Shown here: in pieces, positions 43,084 to 52,547 of the stretch
Numbering within the stretch: position 1 is the first letter of the stretch
Layout: each line of letters begins with the position of its first letter
Assembly (NCBI RefSeq): GCF_003024195.1
Contig: NZ_KZ679041.1
Span: 558,001-622,000, forward strand
Source of the DNA: Streptomyces dioscori
GTDB lineage: Bacteria; Actinomycetota; Actinomycetes; Streptomycetales; Streptomycetaceae
Direction of reading: 5' to 3'
DNA: 64,000 nt
Position numbers and translations under genes: made by a program
The notes under the pieces: generated by a model
Told to the model about the DNA's origin: nothing
The model's database searches: none
The model's input: the letters and a program-made list of their open reading frames with translations, nothing else

Positions 43084-43914
43084 ATGGCGGTCGAGCGGTT
43101 CATCGGCATCGACCTGGCCTGGGCGCACGGCGGAACCCGCAGGCCCAACGAGACGGGTGTGGCCGCAGTCGACGGCTCCGGCACGGTCGTCGACTGCGGC
43201 TGGACCCGCGGGCTCGACGAGACGGTGGAATGGCTGGCCGGGGCAGCCGTCGACGGATCAACCCTGGTCTTCGTCGACGCGCCGCTGGTCGTCGACAACG
43301 CGGCGGGCCAGCGCGGGTGCGAGCGGGAGGTGGGCCAGCGGTACGGCCGCTGGAAGGTGAGCGCGAACAGCACCAACACGGGTTCCCCGCGCAAGGCCGG
43401 CGTGCTCCTGCTGGAACGGCTCCGGAAGGCCGGCTGGTCCTACGACGACGGCAGGGAAGGCCCGCCGACGAGCGGCCTCGTCCTGTCCGAGTGCTACCCC
43501 TACACAACGCTCGTCGGAGCGGCCGAGCTGGGGTACGACCTGGAGCGCCCCACCTACAAACGACGCCCGGCGCGCGTACCGTCGGCCGACTGGCGCGCGG
43601 TACGGGCGCAGGCGTGCGACGAGTTGATCGGCCGGGTGGCGGGCCTCGCCACCGCCGACCCGCCCCTGCTGCTCGCCTCGCATCCGGTCTCCCGCCGGCT
43701 GACCGAGGAGCCCTCGCCCCGGCGGGCGGCCGACTACAAGCACCGGGAGGACCTCGTCGACGCGCTGCTCTGCGCGTGGACGGCCGCGCTGTGGTCCCGG
43801 CACGGGCTCACCCGCTGCCAGGTGCTCGGCGCGGGCAGCCCCGCCCCGCAGGGGCACGCTCCCACGATCATCGCTCCGGCCCGCGCCGAGCAGCGTCGGG
43901 ACGGGGCTCCCTGA
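43084..43914 (+). CDS. DUF429 domain protein
   Basis: A 276-residue protein of the DUF429 family, which has an RNase H/actin-like fold with uncertain function. It opens with ERFIGIDLAWAHGG, then VFVDAPLVV, NTGSPRKAGVLLLERL, VLSECYPYTTLVGA and YKHREDLVDALLCAWTAAL, carrying acidic residues that could bind metal. The ATG at 43084 is one base after the upstream TGA (TGAGATG), so it is coupled to the amidohydrolase gene. The pathway is unknown. Confidence 0.85.
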   Translation: MAVERFIGIDLAWAHGGTRRPNETGVAAVDGSGTVVDCGWTRGLDETVEWLAGAAVDGSTLVFVDAPLVVDNAAGQRGCEREVGQRYGRWKVSANSTNTGSPRKAGVLLLERLRKAGWSYDDGREGPPTSGLVLSECYPYTTLVGAAELGYDLERPTYKRRPARVPSADWRAVRAQACDELIGRVAGLATADPPLLLASHPVSRRLTEEPSPRRAADYKHREDLVDALLCAWTAALWSRHGLTRCQVLGAGSPAPQGHAPTIIAPARAEQRRDGAP

Positions 43915-44041
43915 GCCGCCGTGGAGCCCGGGCGCGAATAACCCGGTGCGCCAGGGCAGTTCGGCTTCCTACACTCGCCCCAGCACGCGCATCGCACACC
44001 ACCGCGACGCGCGTCCCGTGACCACCGAGAGGAGCCCGGCC

Positions 44042-44158
44042 ATGCGGTACCGCACCGCTGTCGTCGTTCCTCTGTCGCGGTACGAGGTGATCCTCGTGTC
44101 CTCGCGGAGCCGGTGCGGGCTGCGCGGCCCGCACCGGACACCCGTTTCGAACGTCTGA
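44042..44158 (+). CDS. Short leader ORF (38 codons) upstream of EF-G-like gene
   Basis: A small ORF with a strong ribosome site (GAGAGGAG) seven bases before ATG. The product begins [16 protein letters not shown] and ends HRTPVSNV; it is basic and resembles no family I know. A perfect 11-bp hairpin lies inside its last third, and the EF-G-like GTG is 119 bp past its stop. That layout fits a translated leader controlling a ribosome-related gene. It could also be an ordinary small protein. Confidence 0.5.
   Translation: MRYRTAVVVPLSRYEVILVSSRSRCGLRGPHRTPVSNV
44110..44137 (+). promoter_or_regulatory. Perfect 11-bp hairpin within the leader ORF, possible attenuator
   Basis: CCGGTGCGGGC (44110-44120) pairs exactly with GCCCGCACCGG (44127-44137) around TGCGCG. 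It overlaps the end of the leader ORF and precedes the EF-G-like gene. There is no following T-run. Confidence 0.6.
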
Positions 44159-44277
44159 CCCTGACCTGCGCACGTCGACCTGCGCACGCCTTTCCGCGGG
44201 TCAGCACGTCACCTGACGCTTCGTACGGGAATCGCGCCGACCCCATCCGGATCAGTAGTCCTGGAAGGCCTTGGGCC

Positions 44278-46429
44278 GTGCGTACCGAACTCCACCCTCT
44301 TGACCACCGCTTCTCACCTCTCGACACCCCGCTGGGTGCCGTCCGCAATCTCGGCATCCTCGCCCATGTCGACGCGGGCAAGACCACCGTCACCGAGCGG
44401 ATCCTGTATGTCACCGGGACCACGCACAAGCGTGGTGAGGTGCATGACGGCACGACCGTCACCGACTTCGACCCCCAGGAGCGCGACCGTGGCATCACCA
44501 TCTTCGCCGCCGCCGTCAGTTGTGACTGGGACGGGCACCGCATCAACCTGATCGACACCCCGGGGCACGTCGACTTCTCCGACGAGGTCGTACGGTCGCT
44601 GCGTGTGCTGGACGGAGCGGTGGCGGTGTTCGACGCCGTCGCGGGGGTCGAACCGCAGAGCGAGTCGGTGTGGCGGCAGGCCGACCGGTTCGGCGTGCCG
44701 CGCATCGCCTTCGTCAACAAGCTGGACCGGGCCGGGGCCGACCTCGACTCGGCGGTCGCGTCCATCCGGGAACGGCTGCATCCGGCGCCGCTGGTCGTGC
44801 AGTTGCCCATCGGCTCGGAGGACGGGTTCCGCGGAGTCGTCGACCTGCTGCGTATGCGGGCGCTGGTCTGGACCGAAAGCGGGGAGGGGATCGGCGGGGT
44901 CGAGGAAGGGCCCGTACCCGAAGCGCTGTCCGAGGAGGCGGGCCGGCGACGACGACTGCTGGAGGAGGCCGTCGCGGAGCTCCATCCCGGCGCGCTGGAG
45001 GAGTTCTGTACGCCGGCCGGCCTCTCCGCGCGGACCCTCGCGGGCGCGCTGCGCGACCTGACCCGTACCGGTGACGGTGTGGTCGTGCTCTGCGGCTCGG
45101 CCTACCGCAACCGGGGCATCGAGCCGTTGCTGGACGCCGTGGTCGCGTATCTGCCCTCGCCGTCGGACGTTCCCGCCGTACGCGGCACGCTGGACGGTGC
45201 CGAACAGGTGCGGGCCGCCGATCCGGACGCGCCGTTCGCCGCGCTGGCGTTCAAGGTCCACTCCACCGCCACCGGGCGGCTGACTTGTCTGCGGCTGTAC
45301 TCGGGGACGATCCGGAAAGGAGAAGTGGTGGCCGTGCGGGACGCGGGTGCGACGCGCACCGAACGGATCGGCCGGATCCTGCGGGTCCAGGCCGACCGGC
45401 ACACCCAGTTGGACCGGGCCGTCGCCGGGGACATCGTCGCGGTGGTCGGACTGAAGTCCGCCCGCGCGGGATCGACCCTGTGCGCGCCCGGTGCCCCGCT
45501 GGTCCTCGAACCGCCGGTCACCGCCGAGCCCGTCGTCTCGGTCGCGGTCGAGGCACGGACGAGCACGGACACGGACCGTCTGGTGGCCGCGCTGGCACGG
45601 CTCGTGGAGGAGGATCCGTCACTGGTGGTGCGGACCGACGACGAGACCGGGCAGACCGTGCTGTCCGGCATGGGCGAACTGCATCTGGAGGTGGCGGTGG
45701 AGAAGATCCGCCGCGCCCAGGGGCTGGACGTCCGGGTCGGCCGGCCGCGGGTCGCGTACCGGGAGACGGTCGTACGCGGGGTCGCCGGGTTCGTCTTCCG
45801 GCATGTCAAACAGGACGGCGGGGCGGGCCAGTTCGCCCATGTCGTACTGGACGTGGAGCCGTTGGAGGCCGACGCCGAACGGGAGGACGGAGGCGGAGGC
45901 GGAGGCGGAGGCAGCGTGACCGGGTTCGAGTTCCGGTCGGCCGTCGTGGGCGGTCGGGTGCCCGCAGGAGTACGTACGGGCCGTCGAGGCCGGCTGCCGG
46001 GACGCGCTGGGCGAGGGTCCGCTCGGCGGTCATCCCGTGACCGGGCTGCGGGTCGTCCTGCGGGACGGGGCGACCCACGCGAAGGACTCGTCGGAGATGG
46101 CGTTCCGGACGGCCGGACGGCTCGCCCTGCGCGAGGCGTTGCGGACGAGCGCGATGGCGGTGCTGGAGCCGGTGGTCGAGGTCACGGTCACCGCTCCCGA
46201 CGAGGCCGTGGGCGGGGTCCTCGGCGACCTGGCGGCACGGCGCGGCCGGGTCACCGGATCGACCACGCGGGCGGGTGCGGCGATCGTCACCGCCACGGTG
46301 CCGCTGGCCGAACTGTTCGGCTACGCGACGCGGTTGCGCAGCCGCACGCAGGGTCGGGGGGTTTTCACCACCCGCCCCACGGGGTACGCCCCGGCGCCGA
46401 CGCCGGGGCCATCCACGCCGCCCCGGTAG
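44278..46429 (+). pseudogene. EF-G-like translational GTPase (fusA2 type), disrupted by a +1 frameshift
   Basis: Restored by removing one base, this would be a 716-residue elongation factor G homologue. GTPase motifs are [25 protein letters not shown] and NKLDR; domain IV begins near YRETVV. The frame breaks at 45961-45963: GTG CCC GCA should read GTG CCG CAG GAG TAC, after which [30 protein letters not shown] and [11 protein letters not shown] match the EF-G C-terminus in the other frame (ending 46429). Read uncorrected, the frame runs on to 46824 in unrelated sequence. A poly-Gly linker precedes the break. The break may be a sequencing error, a decayed gene, or +1 slippage on CCC. The GTG start follows GGAAGG. 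Confidence 0.82.
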
Positions 46430-46462
46430 CCCGGCGGGACGGGCCCCGGGGCGGGGCGTGCG

Positions 46463-46660
46463 GGCGTGCCCCACGGGGTGCGTTCCGGCGGCGGGGACGG
46501 GCGTGGGGACGCCGGTGCGCGGCAGCCCGGACGAGTTCCCGAACCGGGGCGTGTCCCCCGGGGTGCGTCCCAGCGGCGGGGCGGGCGAGGGAACGCCGGT
46601 GCGCACAGCCCGAACCCGTCCCGGAGTGGGGCGTGTCCCAAGGGTGCGCCCCGGGGCCGG
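46463..46660. repeat. Imperfect 82- to 85-bp tandem repeat downstream of EF-G-like gene
   Basis: Two and a half copies of a unit starting GGCGTGYCCC begin at 46463, 46548 and 46630. The gene-free stretch 46430-46949 holds these, further GGACGGYGGGYCCG-type repeats to about 46900, and a terminator. Frames open through it are repeat-driven and look non-coding. Confidence 0.7.
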
Positions 46661-46897
46661 TGCTGGGTGGGGGAGGTGCCCGCGCCCCGGCGGTCCGGAC
46701 GGGCTCCGGCGTGAGGGCGTTGGCTAAACGGGGGAGGGGCGTCGGGCCCCGTCCCGCCGTCCCGGACGGTGGGTCCGCTCACGGACGGGTGGGCCGGGAC
46801 GGCGGGCCGTCCACACGCGGGTAGGCCGGGACGGCGGCCCCGTTGACGCGCGGGTGGGCCCGGACAGTTGGCTCGCTCACGCACAGGCCGCCCCGGA

Positions 46898-46935
46898 CGG
46901 CGGTCCCGCCCCCCCCCCGGAGGGCGGGGCCGCCG
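46898..46935. terminator. Bidirectional terminator between EF-G-like and DUF6493 genes
   Basis: CGGCGGTCCCGCCC (46898-46911) pairs with GGGCGGGGCCGCCG (46922-46935) over 14 bp with one T-G pair and a C-rich 10-nt loop. It lies between convergent genes. Confidence 0.75.
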
Positions 46936-46949
46936 TTCACCGGGCGGGC

Positions 46950-49835
46950 TCAGCCGAGCGTGTCCCGTAGCAATCGGGCGTTTTTCACCAGCAGGCTCGA
47001 ACCCTTGCGGGCCGCCGTTGCCGTCACCTCGGTGATCTCCCCCCTCGCCCCGCAGCGCGACGCGCATTCCACCGCGAGTGCCAGCAGTTCGGCCAGGCCC
47101 CGGACCGGGGTGTCGCGCAGCAGGCCGGGCAGGGCGGCGGCCAGGACGGCCCACACGGTCGCGTACGCACCTGTCTCCGCGGCGGTTCGCAGCGACTCGG
47201 CCGCCCTGCCCGCGCCGGGCCACTCGTAGTTCAGCAGCGCCTCCAGCTGCCGTCCGAGCAGCCCGCCGTCCAACTGCTCCCGCGCGGCCAGGACCAGCAG
47301 GGCGTCCACCACCGCGATGGTGTCCATGCGCCAGAGCAGGCCGAACGCCACGGCCAGGTGTACCGACCAGCCCGCCGGGCCGCCGGACTCCGCGACGAGT
47401 GGCAGTACGCGCGGCCACCCCGTCTGGGACACGCGCGGCTCGAAGTAGTCGCGTGCCATCAACTCCTCGCGGTGGTGCGGCAGCTGGGCCACCCAGAAGG
47501 GCCGGATCGGGTCGGCGAGGCCGTTGTTGCCGACGTACGGCCCGACCAGCGCCGCCGCGGCCAACGGGAACTCGGGGTCGATGGCCGCCCCCGGGCGCAC
47601 GGGGGTCCACCACCCCTGCGACGCGGGCTTCGGCGGCTTGCAGTGCGGCCAGCCCTTCGGCTCCGAGTCCTGGTGCGGAAGCCCGCCCTCGCGCAGCCAG
47701 TGCGCCAGCCGCCGGCCTGCGGGGGAGTCGAGGGCTCCGGCCGCGCGGAGCACCTCGTCGTCCGACGTCGGGGTGACCCGGAGCAGCGCCTGGGCCAGGT
47801 CGACCGGCGCGGGCTCGACACCGAGTGCGTCGAGCGCCGAGATCCGTTCCAGCAGGACGGCGGCGTCCAGTGCGCCGGTGGAGAGGGTCGGTACGGCCAG
47901 CAGGAACGGCTGGGTGCCGGACTCGACGATCTCCATCGCCTCGGCGAGGCGCGCGGCGAGCAGCGAACCGGCCAGGGAGAAGCTGCTGCTCGGGCGGGTC
48001 CGGCCGAGGTGGACGACCCGGTGCAGCAGTCCGACCCGTGCCCTCGGTTCGTCGCCCCGCACAGCGGCCGCCACGTCGTAGAGGTCCGCCTGCACCCAGT
48101 CGTAGGTCTCCTTCGGCCGGATACGCATGACCGGCTCCAGCGCCTCGGACAGCGCGGCCCGGTCCACGTGGGCGTGGCGGACCAGTCCGTCGAGGGCACG
48201 CTCGAAGGCCACCACGTCCTGGTCGCCCGCGACGACCGCCGCGACCTCCTGCGCGAGCTCGGTGGCCGTCGGGACGGGCCCCGGCACCGGGCTCGGAACC
48301 GGCACGGGGGGCAGCGTGTCCGCGTACGCCGTGGTGACGGCGGCCTCCGCCGCACCACCCGAGTCCTGCGCACTACCCAAGTCCGCCGTGCCGCCCGATC
48401 CCCGTGCGCCGCCCGGAACCGCCGTGCCGCTCGACCCTCCTGCGCCGCCCAGGTCCGCCGTGCCGCCCGACCCTCCTGCGCCGCCCAGGTCCGCCGTGCC
48501 GCCCGACCCTCCTGCGCCGCCCAAGTCCGCCGTGCCGCCCGACCCCCCTGCGCCGCCCAAGTCCGCCTGTCCGCCGAACACTTCGCCCGCCCGAGCCGCG
48601 AGTCCAGGGCTGAGCCGTTCCGCGGCCGTCCGTAACTCCCGCAGTGCCGCCGCCCCGGCATAGCGAACGTGATGAGCCGTCAGGTCCAGTGCGCGCTCCT
48701 GCAGCGACAGTTCCCGGTGCTCGAAGGCGATGGCCAGGTCGACGAGCAGCCTGTCCGCGCGTGCCGGGTCCCGCCGGATCGACCTTTCCAGGAAGGACAG
48801 TTGGGCGCGGACCAGTTTCTTCTCGGGGCGGAGCAGGACCCGTTCGCATGCCTCGGTGAGTGCGGCAGGTTCCAGCAGCCCCGTTTCGTCCAGGCCGGTC
48901 AGGACCTCCTGGGCGTGGGCGGCCACCGGCAACGACCGTTCCAGCAGCTCCAGATGGGCCCTTGCCAGGAGCGCGTTCTCGGCCGGTGTGCACTTCAGGG
49001 CCCGCAGGAACTCCAGGAAAGGCGCGGTCTCCATGCGCGTGCCGTCGGCCGACAGGCGCCCGAGCAGGTACTCGGCCAGCGCGGCCCGTGCGGGGGCCAC
49101 CCGGGCGTGTTCGGCCGGGGTGAGTGTGAGTGTCTCCAGAACGGCCGCCGCCTGCGCCCCTCCGGGGGGATCGCCGACGAGGTCCGCGAAGAGGTTGTCG
49201 ACCAGCTCGTCACGGTCGGCGAAACCCTCGGCGGTGAGGGTGACGAGGGCTTCCAGCAGCCACACCGGGGGTCCGAAGACGAGACGCCCCGGTCTCCGCA
49301 CGGCCAGGGGCACGAGTTTCGGGGTGAAGGGGTCCGCGCGCAGCCGCTCCAGGAGGTCGGCCCCCGGTACTCCGCCCCGTACGCGCGGAGGCCGCTCCCG
49401 GTCGTTCGCGCGGTTGGAGAGCCAGGCCAGGACGAATTTCCGGGAGGCCGGCAGCGGGCAGCCGGTGTCGTGGACGAGGTGTTCGGTGACCGTGTACACC
49501 GTGTCCGAGGCCGTCGCGCTCTCGCCGAGCCGTGCGGCCAGCTCGGCGCGCCAGGCGACGGGGTGCAGGTCCAGGACGTCCACCGTCCAGGTGTCCACCT
49601 TGAAGTACCGGTAGGTCAGCAGCCAGGCCGCGGCGGCCTCGGGGGTGACCTGGCAGCCCAGCTCGGCGGCGAACAGGGCGGCCCTCACCTCCGCGGTGTT
49701 CGCCCGCCGGGAGATCGCCTCGCGGTGGGCCGTCAGCCCGGCCGCGCACGCCCCGCGCTGCTCCGGCCGCAGGGTGCCCAGCTCCCGGACCACTCCGGCG
49801 ACGTCGCCGGCCTCTACAAGTTCGACCAGCTTCAT
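46950..49835 (-). CDS. DUF6493-type large protein with 12-residue repeat
   Basis: A 961-residue cytoplasmic helical-repeat-like protein that I assign tentatively to the DUF6493 family. It opens with LVELVEAGDVAGVVRELGTL and contains YRYFKVDTWTVDVLDLHPVAWR, VWLLEALVTLTAEGFADRD and a C-terminal half with GWWTPVRPGAAIDPEFP and SVHLAVAFGLLWRMD. The two halves are joined by a Gly/Ala/Ser linker made of five 12-residue units (ADLGGAGGSGGT). The ATG at 49835 follows GAAGGCGG. Function unknown; no partner gene is adjacent. Confidence 0.75.
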   Translation of the reverse strand: MKLVELVEAGDVAGVVRELGTLRPEQRGACAAGLTAHREAISRRANTAEVRAALFAAELGCQVTPEAAAAWLLTYRYFKVDTWTVDVLDLHPVAWRAELAARLGESATASDTVYTVTEHLVHDTGCPLPASRKFVLAWLSNRANDRERPPRVRGGVPGADLLERLRADPFTPKLVPLAVRRPGRLVFGPPVWLLEALVTLTAEGFADRDELVDNLFADLVGDPPGGAQAAAVLETLTLTPAEHARVAPARAALAEYLLGRLSADGTRMETAPFLEFLRALKCTPAENALLARAHLELLERSLPVAAHAQEVLTGLDETGLLEPAALTEACERVLLRPEKKLVRAQLSFLERSIRRDPARADRLLVDLAIAFEHRELSLQERALDLTAHHVRYAGAAALRELRTAAERLSPGLAARAGEVFGGQADLGGAGGSGGTADLGGAGGSGGTADLGGAGGSGGTADLGGAGGSSGTAVPGGARGSGGTADLGSAQDSGGAAEAAVTTAYADTLPPVPVPSPVPGPVPTATELAQEVAAVVAGDQDVVAFERALDGLVRHAHVDRAALSEALEPVMRIRPKETYDWVQADLYDVAAAVRGDEPRARVGLLHRVVHLGRTRPSSSFSLAGSLLAARLAEAMEIVESGTQPFLLAVPTLSTGALDAAVLLERISALDALGVEPAPVDLAQALLRVTPTSDDEVLRAAGALDSPAGRRLAHWLREGGLPHQDSEPKGWPHCKPPKPASQGWWTPVRPGAAIDPEFPLAAAALVGPYVGNNGLADPIRPFWVAQLPHHREELMARDYFEPRVSQTGWPRVLPLVAESGGPAGWSVHLAVAFGLLWRMDTIAVVDALLVLAAREQLDGGLLGRQLEALLNYEWPGAGRAAESLRTAAETGAYATVWAVLAAALPGLLRDTPVRGLAELLALAVECASRCGARGEITEVTATAARKGSSLLVKNARLLRDTLG
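48381..48560. repeat. Five 36-bp tandem repeats within the DUF6493-type gene
   Basis: Exactly five 36-bp units begin at 48381, 48417, 48453, 48489 and 48525; the last three are nearly identical. On the minus strand they encode ADLGGAGGSGGT repeats. High identity suggests recent expansion. Confidence 0.9.
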
Positions 49836-50071
49836 CGTGCCGCCTTCGTCCTTTACGTATAGGTAAGTAGGCCCAGAGAGTGGTGAGTTGAGCCACGCGG
49901 GACACGCTAGAGCCGCGCACCGACAGGACGAAGAAAACGTTCAGACGGCAACGATCGAGGTGGTTGAGACGCCGACGGTCGAGATCCGGGCGGAGTGGCC
50001 GCCCGGGGCGGTGCCCCCGCGCGCAGCCACCCCGGCATGAGACTCGTCGTCTCGCCACCTGAGACGCATGT

Positions 50072-50101
50072 TTGACATTAGGTGACCTTATGAACGATAA
50101 A
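50072..50101 (+). promoter_or_regulatory. Putative sigma-70-type promoter for the DUF1684 gene
   Basis: TTGACA (50072-50077) and GATAAA (50096-50101) are 18 bp apart in an AT-rich patch of the 370-bp divergent spacer 49836-50205. A second TTGACC follows at about 50111. No gene is seen in the spacer. Confidence 0.5.
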
Positions 50102-50205
50102 GGACATGCTTTGACCATCTATTAACGATCCGTGTTCGCCCTACCGGTGATCCGGAGATCCGGAGATCCGGGATCGCCGCCACCTCCTAGTCGAATGAGT
50201 CCGCC

Positions 50206-50934
50206 GTGTCACAGCCCACCGCCTCCCCGGCCTCCGTCGACCCCGGGGAGGAGTGGAAGGTCTGGCGTGCCGAGCGCCACCGCTCGCTCACCTCGCCGAC
50301 CGGGAACCTCGCCCTCGTCGAGACCCGCTGGCTGCCCGCCGGCGAGGAGCCCGACGCCGAGGCCGCCCGCGCCGGGCAGCCGGACAGCGTGACGGTCACC
50401 ACGCTCCGGCGCACCGACCTCGTCACCGGTGAACCCGAGCACGGCCTGCGCCTGTGGGACGCGGACTCGCCCGCCGTCCGGCACTTCGACGGTGTCAGCG
50501 CCTTCGCGTACGACCCGGCGTGGGTCCTGGAAGCGACCTACACCCCCGTGCCCGGCGCCCGCCGCGTCGCGTTCGAGCATCTGAGGGACAACGGCGGCAC
50601 CCGTGAGCTGGTCGTCCCGGGCGACATCACGCTCACCGTCGACGGCCGTGAGTACACCCTCAGCGCATTCGACGACGACGGCACCCTGCTCCTCGTCTTC
50701 GGCGACCCGACCAACGGGGACACCACCTACGGCGCCGGCCGTTTCCTGTTCGTACGGCGTACCGAGGACGACAACCGGGTGATCCTCGACTTCAACCGGG
50801 CCTTCGTGCCGCCCTGCGGGTTCTCCGATCAGTACAACTGTCCGATGCCGCCGCGGCAGAACCGCTTCCACCTGGCCGTCCGGGCCGGTGAGAAGCTTCC
50901 CCTCTTCCGCGACGGCTTCCCGGCCGATCACTGA
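50206..50934 (+). CDS. DUF1684 domain protein
   Basis: A 242-residue protein of the DUF1684 family. Family segments include EEWKVWRAERHRSLTSPTGNL, LWDADSPAVRHFDGVSAFAY, YGAGRFLFV, VILDFNRAFVPPCGFSDQYN and NCPMPPRQNRFHLAVRAGEK; the last two form the conserved core. Function is unknown; members often stand alone or near transporters. No signal peptide. The GTG at 50206 lacks a strong ribosome site. It precedes the peptide-transporter operon by 83 bp and may be co-transcribed. Confidence 0.85.
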   Translation: MSQPTASPASVDPGEEWKVWRAERHRSLTSPTGNLALVETRWLPAGEEPDAEAARAGQPDSVTVTTLRRTDLVTGEPEHGLRLWDADSPAVRHFDGVSAFAYDPAWVLEATYTPVPGARRVAFEHLRDNGGTRELVVPGDITLTVDGREYTLSAFDDDGTLLLVFGDPTNGDTTYGAGRFLFVRRTEDDNRVILDFNRAFVPPCGFSDQYNCPMPPRQNRFHLAVRAGEKLPLFRDGFPADH

Positions 50935-51017
50935 TCGCCCCTCCACACTGAATCCCGTAGCACCGGGCAGTTCCCGGCAGCATCCCGCGGCTCCTCGTAC
51001 CGAAGGCATCTGAACCC

Positions 51018-52547
51018 ATGAGCAAGAACAGCAGGACCAGAGCGTCCCTCTACGGCACCGCCACCGTGGCCACCCTCGCCCTCGGCCTCACCGCCTGCGG
51101 CGGCGGCTCGGACGGCGGCAGCGCCTCCGCCGGCACCTGGGACAAGAACGCCACCGTGAACATCGGCTCGCTCTACGAGCCGCAGAACCTCGACAACACC
51201 GCGGGCGGCGGCCAGGGCGTCACCGAGGCCCTGAACGGCAACGTCTACGAGGGTCTGTTCAAACTCACGGACGACGGCAAGGTCGAGAAGCTCCTCGCCC
51301 AGAACCACGAGGTCAGCAAGGACGGCCTGACCTACACCTTCACCCTGCGTGACGGTGTGAAGTTCCACAGCGGCAAGGAACTGACCAGCGCGGACGTCAA
51401 GTACAGCCTGGAGAAGGTGCTCGCGAAGGACTCGCAGTCCGCCCGCAAGAGCAACCTCGAAGTCGTCAAGGACATCGCCACCCCCGACGCGAAGACCGTC
51501 AAGGTCACCCTGTCGAAGAAGTCGATCTCCTTCGTCTACAACCTGTCCTACGTCTGGATCATCAACTCCGAGGCCGAGAACCTCAAGACGACCGAGGACG
51601 GCACCGGCCCGTACAAGCTCGCCAAGTGGACCCGCGGCTCCGCGCTGAGCCTCGACCGCTTCGCCGGCTACTGGGGCGACGCCGCCGCCAACAAGAAGGC
51701 CGTCTACCACTACTACAAGGACGCCTCCGCGCTGAACAACGCGCTGCTGACCAACGCCGTCGACGTGGTCACCAGCGAGCAGTCGCCCGACGCCCTGGAG
51801 CAGTTCAAGAGCAACAAGAACTACAAGGTCAACGACGGCGACTCCACCACCAAGCTGCTGCTCGCCTTCAACGACAAGGCCAAGCCCTTCACGGACGTCA
51901 AGGTCCGTCAGGCCGTCTCCGCCGCCATCGACGACAAGAAGCTGCTCGAATCCGTCTGGGGCGGCTACGGCAAGCTCATCGGCTCGATGGTGCCGCCGAC
52001 CGACCCCTGGTACGAGGACCTCACCGACGTCAACGCCTACGACGTCACCAAGGCCAAGAAACTGCTCGACGAGGCCGGCTACGCCAAGGGCTTCTCCTTC
52101 ACCCTCGACACGCCGAACTACGACCCGCACCCCACCGCCGCGACCTTCATCAAGTCGCAGCTCGCCAAGGTCGGCATCACCGTCAAGATCAACACGATCA
52201 CGCCGGACGAGTGGTACACGAAGGTCTACAAGAACCGCGACTTCACGGCCACGCTCCAGGAGCACGTCAACGACCGCGACCTGGTCTGGTACGGCAACCC
52301 CGACTTCTACTGGGGCTACGACGACAAGCAGGTCACCCAGTGGGTCGAGCAGGCCGAAGAGGCCTCCACGACCGAGGAGCAGACCGAGCTGCTGAAGAAG
52401 GTCAACCGGAAGACGGCCGAGGACGCGGCCAGCGACTGGCTCTACCTCTACCCGCAGATCGTCGTCGCGAGCAGCAAGCTCTCGGGCTACCCGCTCAACG
52501 GCCTGAACTCGCAGTTCTACGCCTACGACATCAAGAAGAAGGGCTGA
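51018..52547 (+). CDS. Peptide/nickel-type ABC transporter substrate-binding lipoprotein (DppA/OppA family)
   Basis: A 509-residue extracytoplasmic solute-binding protein of family 5. A signal peptide ends in the lipobox LGLTACGGG. The mature part shows NIGSLYEPQNLDNT, LTYTFTLRDGVKFHSGKELT and NDKAKPFTDVKVRQAVSAAID, the last being the family signature. It delivers oligopeptides or similar solutes to the permease encoded immediately downstream (TGATG overlap at 52545-52549). The first of five coupled genes. Confidence 0.93.
   Translation: MSKNSRTRASLYGTATVATLALGLTACGGGSDGGSASAGTWDKNATVNIGSLYEPQNLDNTAGGGQGVTEALNGNVYEGLFKLTDDGKVEKLLAQNHEVSKDGLTYTFTLRDGVKFHSGKELTSADVKYSLEKVLAKDSQSARKSNLEVVKDIATPDAKTVKVTLSKKSISFVYNLSYVWIINSEAENLKTTEDGTGPYKLAKWTRGSALSLDRFAGYWGDAAANKKAVYHYYKDASALNNALLTNAVDVVTSEQSPDALEQFKSNKNYKVNDGDSTTKLLLAFNDKAKPFTDVKVRQAVSAAIDDKKLLESVWGGYGKLIGSMVPPTDPWYEDLTDVNAYDVTKAKKLLDEAGYAKGFSFTLDTPNYDPHPTAATFIKSQLAKVGITVKINTITPDEWYTKVYKNRDFTATLQEHVNDRDLVWYGNPDFYWGYDDKQVTQWVEQAEEASTTEEQTELLKKVNRKTAEDAASDWLYLYPQIVVASSKLSGYPLNGLNSQFYAYDIKKKG

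Noticed and set aside
44278..46429. Ribosome-protection antibiotic resistance protein (TetM/OtrA type)
   Set aside because: Sequence features such as [18 protein letters not shown] and the C-terminal SSEMAF match EF-G-like factors better than resistance proteins.
46430..46824. C-terminal extension of the EF-G-like protein to 46824
   Set aside because: It arises only from reading past the frameshift into GC-rich tandem repeats.
48381..48560. CRISPR-like array from regular 36-bp repeats
   Set aside because: Units are contiguous with no spacers and lie in frame inside a coding gene; no cas genes are present.
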